A stretch of 64,000 bases of DNA from positions 36,967,401-37,031,400 of the forward strand of contig NC_087249.1 of assembly GCF_037042905.1 (NCBI RefSeq), written 5' to 3'. The notes beneath the pieces were generated by a model that had not been told where the DNA came from, ran no database searches, and saw only the letters and a list, made by a program, of their open reading frames with translations. This DNA is from Lytechinus pictus. Its lineage: Eukaryota > Echinodermata > Echinoidea > Temnopleuroida > Toxopneustidae. The translations under genes and the position numbers were made by a program. Shown here piece by piece: positions 35,938 through 46,131 of the stretch. How positions within the stretch are numbered: position 1 is the stretch's first letter; each line of letters begins with the position of its first letter.

Positions 35938-36135
35938 GGGTCTAGAGTTATGTATATAACTACTCTGTACTCGACTGGTAATGGAAATCATCATTCGCTC
36001 AGTGCTTTTCACACCGGAACGGATGAAAAGCACCTCAAGAATGATAATTTTCACAGTCATCATCACGTGCAGTCATTATTGTATATCAGCGTACGATCGG
36101 TCTGTCCGTTCGTTGCACTTCAACTACTTCTTCAA

Positions 36136-38143
36136 TTTTTGTCTTGCCTGCGTAGCAGAGCGAGACTAGGCGGCGCTTTTTTTGACGCAGCAGCATCAAT
36201 ATCAAATCTTAATCTTAGGTTAAGATAACTTAGAAGGTATGTCGATCTAGTTCATGAAACTTGGACATTAGGGTAATGAAGTATTACTGAACATCCTGCC
36301 CAAGTTTCGGGTCACATGACCCAGGTCAAAGGTCATTTAGGGTCAATGAACATAGACCATGTTAGAGGAATCAACATCAAAATCTTAAACAAAGGTTAAG
36401 TTTTTGAAATGTAATAATAACTTAAAAAGTATATGGACCTAGTTCATGAAACAAAGGTTAAGTTTTTGAAATGTAATGATAACTTAAAAAGTATATGGAC
36501 CTAGTTCATGAAACTTGGACATAAGGGTAATGAAGCATCATGAACATCCTGTACGAGTTTCAGGTCACATGACAAAGGTCTTTTAGGGTCAATGAACTTT
36601 GGCCATGTTGGGGGTATTTGTTGAATTACCAAAAAGCCGGGAAAACATTGCTATGTATAACATTGCTCTGTAAACTTCAAAAGTTTATGGATCAAGCTCG
36701 CTAAACTGAACATCTCATGGGAGTTTCAAAACACATAACCAAGGTCAAAACTCTTAAGGTCATTGAACTTTGGTCATGTTAGGGGTAATCTTTGAATTGC
36801 CAAGTTTATCGATATAGTTCATTAAAATGTGGACATAGGGTTACCGGTAATCAGATATCACTGATCACCTTGCACAAGTCTTAGGTCACATGATCAAGGT
36901 CAAATGTCATGTAGGGTCAATGAACGTATATTATATGAATTGTGTTTTTGTCTCGCCTGCATAGCAGAGCGAGACTATAGGCGCCGCTTTTCCGGCGGTG
37001 GCGTCGTCAACATTGAAATCTTAACCAAGGTTATCCTGCCTGAGTTTCAGGTCACATGACCAAGGTCAAATGTCATTTAGGGTCAATGAACATAGACCAT
37101 GTTGGGGGAATCAATATTGAAATCTTAACCAAGGTTAAGTTTTTGAAATGTTATCATAACTTCTAAAGTATATGGACCTAGTTCATAAAACTTAGACATA
37201 AGGGTTATAGTGTATCACTAAAGATCCTGCCTGAGTTTCAGGTCACATGATTAAGGTCAAAGGTCACTAAGGGTCAACGAACTATGGCCATGTTGGGTTA
37301 TTTTTAGGAATTGTCATCATAACTTTAAGTTTGGATCTAGTTCATGAAACTTGGACATAAGAGCAACCATGTATCTCTGAATATCATATGCGAGTTTCAG
37401 GTCACATGACCAAGGTCAAAGGTCACTTTATAGGTTCAAGAACTTTAGCCATATGAGGGTTATTTGAGGAATTGTCATAACTTTGAAATTTTATGGATTT
37501 TGTTCATGAAACTTGGACATAAGAGCAATCAAGTATCCTTGAACATCCCGTGTGAGATTCAGGTCATATGACCAAGATCAAAGGTCATTTAGGGTCAACA
37601 AAACTTGGTAATGTTGTGGGAATTTGTGGAATTGTCATAACTTTTTTAGTTTATGGATCTAGTTCATGAAACTTGGACCTAAGAGCAGCAATGTATCCCT
37701 GAATACCTTTTGCACGTTTTAGGAACATGGCCAAGATCAAAGGTCATTTAAAGGTTAATGACCTCTGGCCGTGTTGGGAGTATGTGTTGAATTGGCATCA
37801 TAACTTTGAAAGTTTATGAATCTAGATCATGAAACATCGATATAAGGGTAATCAAGTATGAATGTTTTGCATATGTCTTAGGTCACATGATCATGGTCAA
37901 AGGTCATTTTAGGTGAATGGACCTATTCTATTATCATATTATTAGTGTTTTCTTCTATGAATAATTATTCATTAGCTGTTTTCAGAGGCAGCACTGCTGC
38001 TATATCGAATTGCGTAAGGCAGACGAGACTGCCAGAGGCATTCTACTTATTTGTTAATAATTATTTGATAGTTGTATTCTAAGTCAGCACTGCTGCTATA
38101 TTGAATCGCGTAATGCAGGCGAGACTACCAGAGGCGCTGCATT
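36136..38143 (+). repeat. GTCTCGCCTGC repeat, copy C, split by copy D
   Basis: It starts TTTTTGTCTTGCCTGCGTAG at 36136 and ends with AATCGCGTAATGCAGGCGAG near 38143. Copy D of the same family is inserted in its distal part. The tandem units carry 'tagttcatgaaacttggacat' and an exact AGGTCAAAGGTCA at 36323. One unit around 36400..36530 is locally duplicated. Confidence 0.75.
36945..38048 (+). repeat. GTCTCGCCTGC repeat, copy D, nested in copy C
   Basis: A full start (TTTTTGTCTCGCCTGCATAG) follows the point where copy C would read 'gtgtttttgt'. A full end (AGACGAGACTGCCAGAGGC, TTCTACTT) is followed by the rest of copy C ('taataattatttgatag'). It contains exact DR1 motifs at 37254 and 37413. 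Confidence 0.8.
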
Positions 38144-38667
38144 TGTTCACATTGATCTTGGGGTAAAGATGTGCAAGAATAACTTTTTGCAGATGATCTT
38201 TGTAGGTTTGCATGGTGGAGTTTGGAATGTGGAGAAGGTTTACGGTTCACCATGTGTAATATGAAGAAGGGAAGGAAATACAGGCAGAAAGATTGAAATG
38301 GAAAGACGAGATAGAGTGAACAGAGAAAATTAGAAGTATTCTTTTCTTGAAAGTGAGTGAAGTCCTGGAAAGGACTGTAAACCAGATGAGATGAGCTGAA
38401 TATGGCTTGAGTAGCGATGGTTAATGTAGTAGCAGGTTGAATTGAAGAGAGGTTACTCGACATTTCGGGCAGGTTGACTGTCCATCTTCAGGAGTGAAGG
38501 ATGCTAAATAAGCGCAGGGTAGTTATGGTGAGAATGCGGACGTCGGAGGAATCGATGGCCCGTCGGGTCGGTGGCAGGCGGTCAGTGGTGGCGCTGTGAT
38601 TCAGAGAAGTTGCGTGGGCGTGAGTGGATACTAACTGTTATCCAGTAGTTTGTGTCACAACAAATCC
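38144..38667. other. No gene supported
   Basis: A 112-codon minus-strand frame is present (38125..38463), but its composition is low-information and its 3' part overlaps the end of repeat copy C. No domain recognised. Confidence 0.45.
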
Positions 38668-40531
38668 ATTACAATTAGTGCTGCAAGTCAGGCGCCATGT
38701 TCGGGTTCGGTTCGGTTCGGCAAGGTTCGGCAGAAATTTGCCGAACATTGGTTCGGTTCGGGGTTCGGTAATGATAGACTGATAAAGCTATAGTTCATTC
38801 AGGTATACGTAGCGTACGGTACCGGTAGACAATTTGTACTTGATTGACTGCATGTGCTCGCGTGTACCTCTGTCACATCAAACCATTTTGTCTCTATCTT
38901 GTTGACATGAAACTATGAAAGTTATAGCGCTCAACGAATCAACTGTTATCTCGAATTTGATTATCTGATGACAGATTTATTGGGTAACTCACAGTTCTAA
39001 AATGGCGACTCTTCCTAGTCGTCCATACCTGGACCACACTTTGGATACTTGCCAAATTAACTACGCTCGCACTCGTACCAGCTAGGCCAGCGCCAGCGCA
39101 TGCAGCTCAGTCCCCTTGTAGCGGCACTCAGAGCTCATGAATATTTATATATACAGTCCGGCCAAACGTGATTGGCAATTACATCACATACGAGGCAGCC
39201 AGCGCCAGTGCACTGAACTGTAGGCATAGTAGGGCCAGGGGCGTGTCGAAGAAAGCGTGCTTATGTAATGCGCCTTTCGCTAATTGGCTCGATGGGTGAA
39301 CTAAACCACCAATCGCATGTCGCTGATTGTCGCATCGGTACATACAGCCACGTGCTTTGTCTGCTCGCGAAACTCAGCTCACTGATTGAAGAGCAATTCC
39401 CGAGATTTCTATGATTTCATTGGTCAGATTTCATTCGACCATGAACATACAGACCAAATGGGATGCACAGTTTTACGACTGCAATGGGACAGGGGGAGTA
39501 GAGTGATCATCGCATTGTTTATGGTTAATTTGAGAAGTTGATAAGAAAGGGAAAAAAAGTAAAGATTGGGGGTCATTTTCCCCCAAGAGATGAATGTTTC
39601 CGCATGGCTTTATCTACATTCAACTTGTCAACGAGGGGAAGGGGATCTTGCTATATGCTATACCGTAATCATTCATGAGTGTTTGATTTTTATTTTCATC
39701 TGATTGTTAATAATAAAAAAGATATCTTCACCTCATCTCATTTCTATATTATTTGTTTTGCGTCTCTCCTTTCCATCTCTAACAGTCACTCACTTTATTT
39801 CCCACTTTCACTGGATCTCTCGTTTTCAAAACTCTTTACTTCTCTCTAAAATCATGAAAACTAGACAGTAGCGAGCCGACACCTCAATAATAATGTCAAT
39901 CACCTCAATCAGATCTTTATTCTCCGCCGCAACAATACACGAGTTACGATCTTAATCACATCGTATCGTAATTCGTAATATTAATGGTACTTCATCTTTC
40001 ACTTTCAGTTTATTGAGCTCGTTCATTCAAAATACTTTGAAGATTTTCAAACAAGAATCTTGTTCGCCACCTAAAAACAACAATATTTTAGATAATTAGA
40101 TTTAACCAATGAACACTCATACAGTTTTGGTTTTCTTTACCATGCTTCGGCGATTCGGCCACAGAGCGAGAGATGATGAAAGCCAGTAAAATGATTATAG
40201 CGCAAGCTCGCGCAACATCATTCATCGGATCTCCTTTCTTAATCAGGGCCGTAAAAACCACAATGTCAACATGAAAATGAAAACAAAATCTAGTAACCGC
40301 AAAATAAGCGCATACTTCCAACATACAATTGCAAAGAAGATTAAATAGAGAATGCGCAAATATAATGATTAGAAAGGGTGTAAACTTATAAATTTATTAG
40401 CTGAAAGCCGTTTTGTTGGTTTTTTTTGCCGAACTTCCGAACCAAGTCTTAGTGTTCGGTTCGGTTCGGAAGTGCCATGTTCGGCGAACTACCGTTCGGT
40501 TCGGCGGTTCGGCTACAGCACTAATTACAAT
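38668..40531. mobile_element. Nonautonomous hAT transposon with TTCGG subterminal repeats
   Basis: The target duplication ATTACAAT flanks it (38668..38675, 40524..40531). The termini are TAGTGCTGCAAGTCAGGC and, inverted, TAGTGCTGTAGCCGAACC. Both subterminal zones (38695..38770 and 40430..40515) are packed with GTTCGG/TTCGGTTCGG. The 1.85-kb interior has no transposase. Confidence 0.88.
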
Positions 40532-41543
40532 ACAGCCATCGAAAACATTGTGATAGTCCAAGTTAAAGATGATAATGTACACGGTTATATACCTCTGTAC
40601 ATATAGCCCGTGTTGCGATAATAACACACCTCTTGAAAGAGGTTTTTGGGCAACATTTCTTTCTTTCATCTATTGAAAAGTTTCTCGCTAGCTATGCTCA
40701 CTCGCTGCATTATCCAATAACCACACCTCATTAAATATGATTTTGGTAATCATGTCTTCCAATTACTGAAAATTTGCTCGCTTCACTCGCTCGCATTTTG
40801 ATATTAACTGTAGGTCAGTAGTTTGTAACACAATAATTTCATTACAGTGCAGGTCCAAGAATTCACACGCTTTAATGACCTGAAAAATAGTGTTAAACGA
40901 CTGATTTGGTTGAATACCCTCATGATGATAGCTATCTAGAATAATAATCATGCAAAAAAATGGTGACATATGACCTTGACCATGACATTTTAGAGAGAAA
41001 AGATGTGCGGTTGCATATGGGACACAGAAAAAAGACAGTTTTTAAAACGTTTTTTTTTTCAAGTTGAGAATTCTCTGAAAGTATTTCATTTGACAACTTG
41101 TAACTTAGTGTGATAAAAGTCACAACACTCCAAGGCAAGTTTCATGTCATAAGCCAAAACCCTCAAATTACAGACTCTATTCTAATCAAACAAATTAATG
41201 ACTTATTACATATGGGACAGTTATGTATGGGACATTTTGTCCCCTTAAAGAACAATTTTCCCCATAATTTTAAAAATTAAAATGATTTAAAATATGGAAA
41301 TAACAATGAGTTTTTTTTTTCATTTAAAGTGTTCTATTGAGACAATTAATATGACTGAAAAGGAAATTAGCCATTTCAACAATTTTTTCATATTTTTCAA
41401 TTTTCAAAATTTGTTTGCTTCAACTGTTTTCATTAATCAGTATATATAACAAATCACTTTGTACACACACCTCCACATTGACATTGTGTGTAAATGTCCC
41501 ATACGTAACATGTTTTCCCATACTTAACAATTTGTTAATTAAC
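40532..41543. other. Intron sequence without gene
   Basis: Only AT-rich sequence and a short GCTCGCTTCACTCGCTCGC remnant near 40775..40795 are seen. No exon or element border. Confidence 0.5.
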
Positions 41544-41720
41544 TTTTTGTCTCGCCCACCAGAGGTGAAGGTGAGACTTAGGGATCCAAATGCCGTCCGT
41601 CCGTCACAAACATTATGACACATAACTCCACAACCATAAGTCACTTTTCAACCAAAATTGGATGGTAGATGGACTGGGGGTACCTGCATGTTATGCTGCA
41701 GTCAGAGGTCACAAAACTGT
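41544..41720 (+). repeat. GTCTCGCCCACC-type repeat, copy 2 (truncated)
   Basis: It begins TTTTTGTCTCGCCCACC with GGTGAGAC downstream and continues like copy 1: GGGATCCAAATGCCGTCCG, CACTTTTCAACCAAA, CTGCATGTTATGCTGCAGTC. Confidence 0.7.
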
Positions 41721-42258
41721 CCCGTTTTATTTTTATACGCACTGTATAGCCATTGAATAAAAGGCCTTTAACTGAAAGATTATGTACACTGTTACATATA
41801 CCTATATGTGTGGGAGAGTCCCCCAAACTTTTAATTTCAGGTCAATATATTGCTTTCATCCCCCCCCCCCCATGCCTGTAGCGGATTTACGCTAGTGGAA
41901 AAATCCCTGCTCAGATCCTGGATGGTAAGGTAGGGGTCAACATGCTAAAGACAATGCGGAAATACAGTGTGCTGCAAACTTGGAATGGGCTGAAATGCAC
42001 TACTGATAATAGGTTACTGAAGCAAGACCAATGAAATTTTCATAAAAGTTAGATTATGAAATAAACTTTCTACTCTTGTACATTTGATTGAGAATACTTG
42101 GAATTTATTCAGCCCTATGTCAGAGGAACTTTTTTTAGACGTGCTGTATATGTGGTTTGAATAAAAATGAATAAAACGGCTGATTTCGACTCATCGTACG
42201 GCCGCGGTGGGGGAAGTATGACTGAGGTATTATAGTCCATCAGTGGTGTTTCAACTAC
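41721..42258. other. 3' end of the RIIAD1 intron, no gene
   Basis: A poly-C run (41861..41871) and unremarkable sequence up to the microsatellite next to the acceptor. Confidence 0.5.
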
Positions 42259-42270
42259 CTACTGACATTT

Positions 42271-42303
42271 CTCTCTCTCTCTCTCTCTCTCTTTCTCCTC
42301 TAG
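42271..42303 (+). promoter_or_regulatory. RIIAD1: Splice acceptor with a (CT)n microsatellite as polypyrimidine tract
   Basis: About eleven CT units run directly into ttctcctctag, so a hypervariable microsatellite supplies the pyrimidine tract for the last RIIAD1 exon. A candidate branch site, CTACTGAC, lies at 42259..42266. Confidence 0.7.
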
Positions 42304-42448
42304 AGATGTGTTGAGTAGGAGACCAGAAAACATCCAAGACTTTGCTGCAGATTGGTTTACAAAGCCTCAACTTGCAGAAAACATTGACAATCAACTAGAA
42401 CAGAGAGACGCATCTCTTCGTGATCAACGATTTCAGAGAAAGTTGTAA
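42304..42448 (+). CDS. RIIAD1: RIIAD1 homolog, last coding exon
   Basis: The exon completes the Arg codon begun at 1531 and reads DVLSRRPENIQDFAADWFT, then KPQLAENIDNQLEQRDASL and a basic tail (RDQRFQRKL), ending in TAA at 42446..42448. RPENI-FAA-WFT matches the second half of the RIIa fold of RIIAD1 (vertebrate form RPDNI-EFAADYFT). Together with 1456..1532 it gives a small helical protein expected to dimerise and dock amphipathic helices, as the RIIa domain does in PKA anchoring and in ciliary RIIa proteins. The C-terminus is about the family's usual length. The joining phase is correct, which strongly supports both exons. No regulatory element can be assigned from the window. Confidence 0.88.
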
Positions 42449-43016
42449 TTCCATTCTGGCATTTATTGATTTCAGTTTCTCTTGATAGTCCCACATATTT
42501 ACTTTGAATTTTTTCATTTAATTAATTTCATTCACAGCAAGGTATTCATATTTCTACTTAGAATTCTACACTAATTCAAGTTGTTACAATTATTTCCAAA
42601 TTTTTTGTGAGTAGAAGATTGTTTCTTGGCATTAAGCCTTCTATTGACATTGTATAGGCCATAGGGATTGAAATTTTAGAAAATTCTAAATACTCCCTGC
42701 AACAAATGCAGTTTCAAAAGTCCTATTAAAAGAACAAACTGTATGATTGAAATCACAGAGAGAGACTGAGCAGATGGTGATTGATCAATTTTTCAGGAAG
42801 GATTTGATAGTCTTCAATTATGATTTAACAGGACTTCTGCGAGAGGCAAATGTTCAGGGAAAATCAATAATAGTTGGAGAAAAGCTTTTTTTAAATCTTG
42901 TGTAAATTTATATCATTCCATCGTCTTTAGTTGTGTCATGTTGGATCATTTTTTATTGAGATTAATGTACTAGTTTGCCAGATGGTTGTTTGTGTATCTC
43001 TATCTTGTCTATTAAA
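42449..43016 (+). other. RIIAD1 3' untranslated region and downstream sequence
   Basis: No further coding sequence. No canonical AATAAA was found close to the stop; ATTAAA at 43011 is the nearest variant. A GTCTCGCC repeat starts at 43017. Confidence 0.45.
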
Positions 43017-43761
43017 TTTTTGTCTTGCCTGCATAGCAGAGCGAGACGATAGGTACCGTTTTTCTGACAGCAGCTGTGGTGTCAACATGAAATCTTAACC
43101 AAGGTTAAGTTTTTGAAATGTCATCATCAATTAGAAATTGTTTGGACCTAGTCCATGAAACTTGGACTTAGGGTAATCAAGTATTATGGTACTTTACATC
43201 CTGCCTGAGTTTCAGGTCACATAACCCAGGTCAAAGCTCATGTGGGGTCAATGGACATACATCAAAATCTTAACCAAGGTTAAGTTTTTGAAATTTCATC
43301 ATAACTTTGAAATTTTATGGATCTGGTTCATGAAACTGACATAAGGGTAATCAAGTATAACTTAACATCCTACCTGAGTTTCAGGTCACATTATTAAGGT
43401 CAAATGTCATTTGGGGTCAATGGACTCAGACCATGTTGGGGGAATCAACATCAAAATCTTAACCAAGGTTAAGTTTTTTAAATTTCATCATAAACTTTCA
43501 AAAGTTTATGGATCTAGTTCATGAAATTTGGACATAAGGGTAATGGTGTATCACCAAATAACCTACCGGGTCAAATGCCTTAGGTCAAAGGTTGTTCAGG
43601 GTCAGCAAACTTTGAATTGTTGAATTGCCATAACTTTGAAAGTTTATGGATCTAGTTCAAACTTGGAAAATCCTAGTTTAAAACTTGGACATAAGAGTAA
43701 TTTAGTATAATTGTGAGTTTCTGTTCACATGACCAAGGTCAAATGTCATTTAAGGTCTAGA

Positions 43762-43987
43762 GACAGTGATTTTCCGTTTCTAAAAATGGTATTTTCTGTT
43801 TCTGAAAACCTGTAATTCCTTTGCAACTTGTTCTAAAAATGGAAATTCCGTTTTGTCACTGAAAATGTACACAGCAAAGACCTAATTTCTGTTTTGCAAA
43901 TGTGAATTTCATGAATTTTTACATGAAAAGTACAAGAACCAAATGGAATTTTCGTTTTATTTACCTGTAAAACAGAAAATCACTGTC
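43762..43987. mobile_element. Small MITE (GACAGTGATTTTC ends)
   Basis: GACAGTGATTTTCCGTTTC on the left is mirrored by GAAAATCACTGTC on the right. CTAG occurs next to both ends (43757 and 43989) but not at matching distance, so the duplication is unresolved. The interior has repeated 'ttctgtttt' / 'aaatggaa' blocks. Confidence 0.65.
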
Positions 43988-44208
43988 CCTAGTTGATGAA
44001 CTTGAACATGTTGGGGCTATTGTTGATTTGTCATCATCTCTTTAAACGTTTATGGATCAAGTTTATGAAACAAGGATGAAAGGGTAATCAAGTATCACTA
44101 AAAATCCTGTGCAATTTCAGGTCACATGACCAAGGTCAAAGGTCACATACTATCACATACTATATATATATATATATAGTATAGTAATAGGGTGGAGCGA
44201 GTTGCTTA

Positions 44209-44260
44209 GATTTTAGTTGTACAGACTGTTTCCCCCTGAGGGTTCATCAGCAACTAAATC
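44209..44260 (-). ncRNA. Type I hammerhead ribozyme (left pLTR)
   Basis: On the minus strand: stem I strand GATTTAGTTG, core CTGATGA, stem-loop II ACCC-TCA-GGGG, core GAAA, a minimal stem III, cleavage triplet GTA, then the closing stem I strand CAACTAAAATC. The two stem I strands pair with one bulged A. Small stem III is the form found in Penelope-like elements. It lies downstream of the endonuclease ORF in the sense direction. Confidence 0.87.
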
Positions 44261-44460
44261 AAATTTAATGTTGAACTAAAGTACAGTTAAAGAGAACAAT
44301 AACTCTAGTGCAGTCAAGCAAACAAACAAAAGACACAATGTAAGGGAGATAAATGACTACAGTGAACAGGTAATAGCTATTCTTTAAACTGAGTAAGGAG
44401 AATTGGGGTAATGTTGGGGTGGAGTGGGTTTGACACATAAGGGGGGGGGGTGTTCTATGG

Positions 44461-45168
44461 TTAACCATAACCTGAAAGTAAAAATTTCTTCTTGTGTTTA
44501 CAAGTTGAAATGAATTCTGTTCTTGAGTTTATCATTGCTGCTTTCTTGGCCGTGATTATGCGGTACTTCTCCCACAGACACAGGTTGCATCTCTTTGTTT
44601 TGGGTGAGTAGGGCTGCGCATGTCTCACGATTCTCCATTTGACTGAGTAGGGCGTTCCTTCATCCTTCAGTCTCCATATGTACTCGCTGAGCTTAGTTTG
44701 GTGCCATTTCCCCCGATTGGTGATGCTTGCTTTGTGGTTAGCGTACCTTGTCTTGAATGGAGTTGATGTGAGCCCGATGTACACTTTCCTGTCCCTAGAT
44801 GTCACTACCTCGGCTTCATAGATGACATTGGTGGCCATGCATTTTCCAGGGATCGGACAGTCTTCTTTCTTTCTGCAGTTGCAGGAGTCCTTGGCTTTGT
44901 CTTTGCTAGTGTCTGTAATCTTGTTGTTGTGAGCTTTTATTGCTGTGGCCATGTTGTCCATGCAGCTATAGCTGACTTTCAGCGTGTTTCTGTTGCAGAC
45001 CTTGTGGAGCTGATGTTCTTTTGGGAAGTGCTGTTCCACAAGGGCTAGGAACTTTCTGCCGATGTTCGTCCTAACATGCTTGCTGTAGGGTGGGTTGTAC
45101 CATGTTATGTTTCGTTTTCTTTGACGTTGGGTTTCTTTACTGCCACTTGTTGAATGTCTCGGGCTCAC
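44461..45168 (-). CDS. Penelope-type GIY-YIG endonuclease (RT-less ORF)
   Basis: The 235-codon frame has a basic start, then YNPPYSKHVRTNIG and VCNRNTLKVSYSCM (about residues 24 to 90), which I know as the linker after RT in Penelope-like elements. A Cys-rich zinc motif follows (CNCRKKEDCPIPGKC, about residues 95 to 109). The GIY-YIG domain comes next: VIYEAEVV ... VYIGLTSTPFKTRYANH (about residues 115 to 144) with the expected Arg, and the catalytic Glu in LCLWEKYRI near residue 202. The frame is uninterrupted, so the nuclease could be functional. Without RT it would at most nick targets or depend on another element. The ATG is only 6 bp from the right inverted repeat; the natural protein would start far upstream in an RT. 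Confidence 0.82.
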   Translation of the reverse strand: MSPRHSTSGSKETQRQRKRNITWYNPPYSKHVRTNIGRKFLALVEQHFPKEHQLHKVCNRNTLKVSYSCMDNMATAIKAHNNKITDTSKDKAKDSCNCRKKEDCPIPGKCMATNVIYEAEVVTSRDRKVYIGLTSTPFKTRYANHKASITNRGKWHQTKLSEYIWRLKDEGTPYSVKWRIVRHAQPYSPKTKRCNLCLWEKYRIITAKKAAMINSRTEFISTCKHKKKFLLSGYG

Positions 45169-45292
45169 ATCATTAGCTATTACCTGTTCACTGTAGTCAT
45201 TTATCCCCCTTACATTGTGTCTTTTGTTTGTTTGCTTGACTGCACTAGAGTTATTGTTCTCTTTAACTGTACTTTAGTTCAACATTAAATTT

Positions 45293-45345
45293 GATTTAGT
45301 TGCTGATGAACCCTCAGGGGGAAACAAGTCTGTACAACTAAAATC
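45293..45345 (+). ncRNA. Type I hammerhead ribozyme (right, inverted pLTR)
   Basis: Same architecture as the left copy but on the + strand: GATTTAGTTG, CTGATGA, ACCC-TCA-GGGG, GAAA, minimal stem III with loop AAGTCT, GTA cleavage site, CAACTAAAATC. The loop differs from the left copy by one base, so both keep all core residues. Confidence 0.87.
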
Positions 45346-45542
45346 TAAGCAACTCGCTCCACCCTATTACTATACTACATGAAGCTCCTATATGTACATG
45401 TAGTTGAGCACTTTTCAGTAACTGCAGTTTCGTATAGTCATTATATATATATATATATATTCCCAACATGGCCAAAGTTTGTTGACCCTATATTATAGGG
45501 TCAACAAATTGCTATTATAACCTTGAAACTTCATGGATCTAG

Positions 45543-46131
45543 TTAAAGGGATGGTCCAGGCCGAAAGTATTTATAGCTTAATAAATAGAGTAGAATTCAC
45601 TGAGCAAAATGCCGAAAATTTCATCAAAATCGGATAACAAATTACAAAGTTATTGAATTTTAAAGTTTAACAATATTTTGTAAAAACAGTTGTCATGAAT
45701 ATTCATTAGGTAGGCTGATGATGTCACACCCCCACTTGTTCTTTTTTTTTTTATTATATGAAATTAAGTTTATTCAAATTTTTTCTCCAAGAACTAGACA
45801 AATTGGATTGACAACTGATATAGTGCATTAGATATTTATTGCTGCAACTTATTTCATTATAAGGGAGACATATTATTCACACAAGTATAAAATAATGAAA
45901 AAATTATGATTTTATGTAATAACATAAGAAAACGGAAAGTGGAGATGTGACATCATCAGCCCACCTAATGAATATTCATGATGGCTGTTTTCACAAAATA
46001 TTGCTAAACTTTAAACTTCAATAACTTTAATATTTGTTATCCGATTTTGATGAAATTTTCGGCATTTTGCTCAGTGAATTCTACTCTATGTATTAAGATA
46101 TAAATATTTTCAGCCCGGACCATCCCTTTAA
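45543..46131. mobile_element. TTAA MITE with ~190-bp inverted termini
   Basis: Framed by TTAA (45543..45546, 46128..46131). The ends read AGGGATGGTCC and, inverted, the same. The arms match over long stretches (ATGAATATTCATTAGGT against its complement). Excision restores repeat copy E (ctagtTAAtaaaacttgg). No ORF. Confidence 0.87.

Larger units (their letters stand above)
1533..42303 (+). other. RIIAD1: RIIAD1 phase-2 intron, about 40.8 kb, filled with mobile elements
   Basis: The donor is GTATCT at 1533 and the acceptor is tag at 42301..42303. Phase 2 is consistent on both sides (AG + A gives Arg). The intron holds two Ty3/Gypsy elements, a foldback element with kilobase arms, several hAT-, piggyBac-, pogo- and Harbinger-like elements and many GTCTCGCC repeats, all listed separately. 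No other host exon was recognised in it on either strand. Confidence 0.75.
44177..45377 (-). mobile_element. Penelope-like retroelement, RT-less, with ribozyme-bearing inverted ends
   Basis: Inverted repeats of about 203 bp (44177..44379 and 45174..45377, starting TAGTATAGTAATAGGG) enclose a GIY-YIG endonuclease ORF on the minus strand. Each repeat contains a complete type I hammerhead ribozyme. Terminal repeats with hammerheads (pLTRs) in direct or inverted order are known for Penelope-like elements. The reverse transcriptase that should precede the endonuclease is missing; the upstream inverted pLTR is joined directly to the linker region. TA-rich microsatellites lie on both sides (44160..44178, 45444..45461), but no clean target duplication is visible. 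Confidence 0.82.

Noticed and set aside
38125-38463. 112-codon minus-strand protein
   Set aside because: It overlaps the end of a GTCTCGCC repeat, has no recognisable domain and no splice or start support.
44461-45168. Host GIY-YIG nuclease gene (SLX1-like)
   Set aside because: The linker motif, Cys-rich knot and the hammerhead-bearing inverted ends identify it as part of a Penelope-like element.
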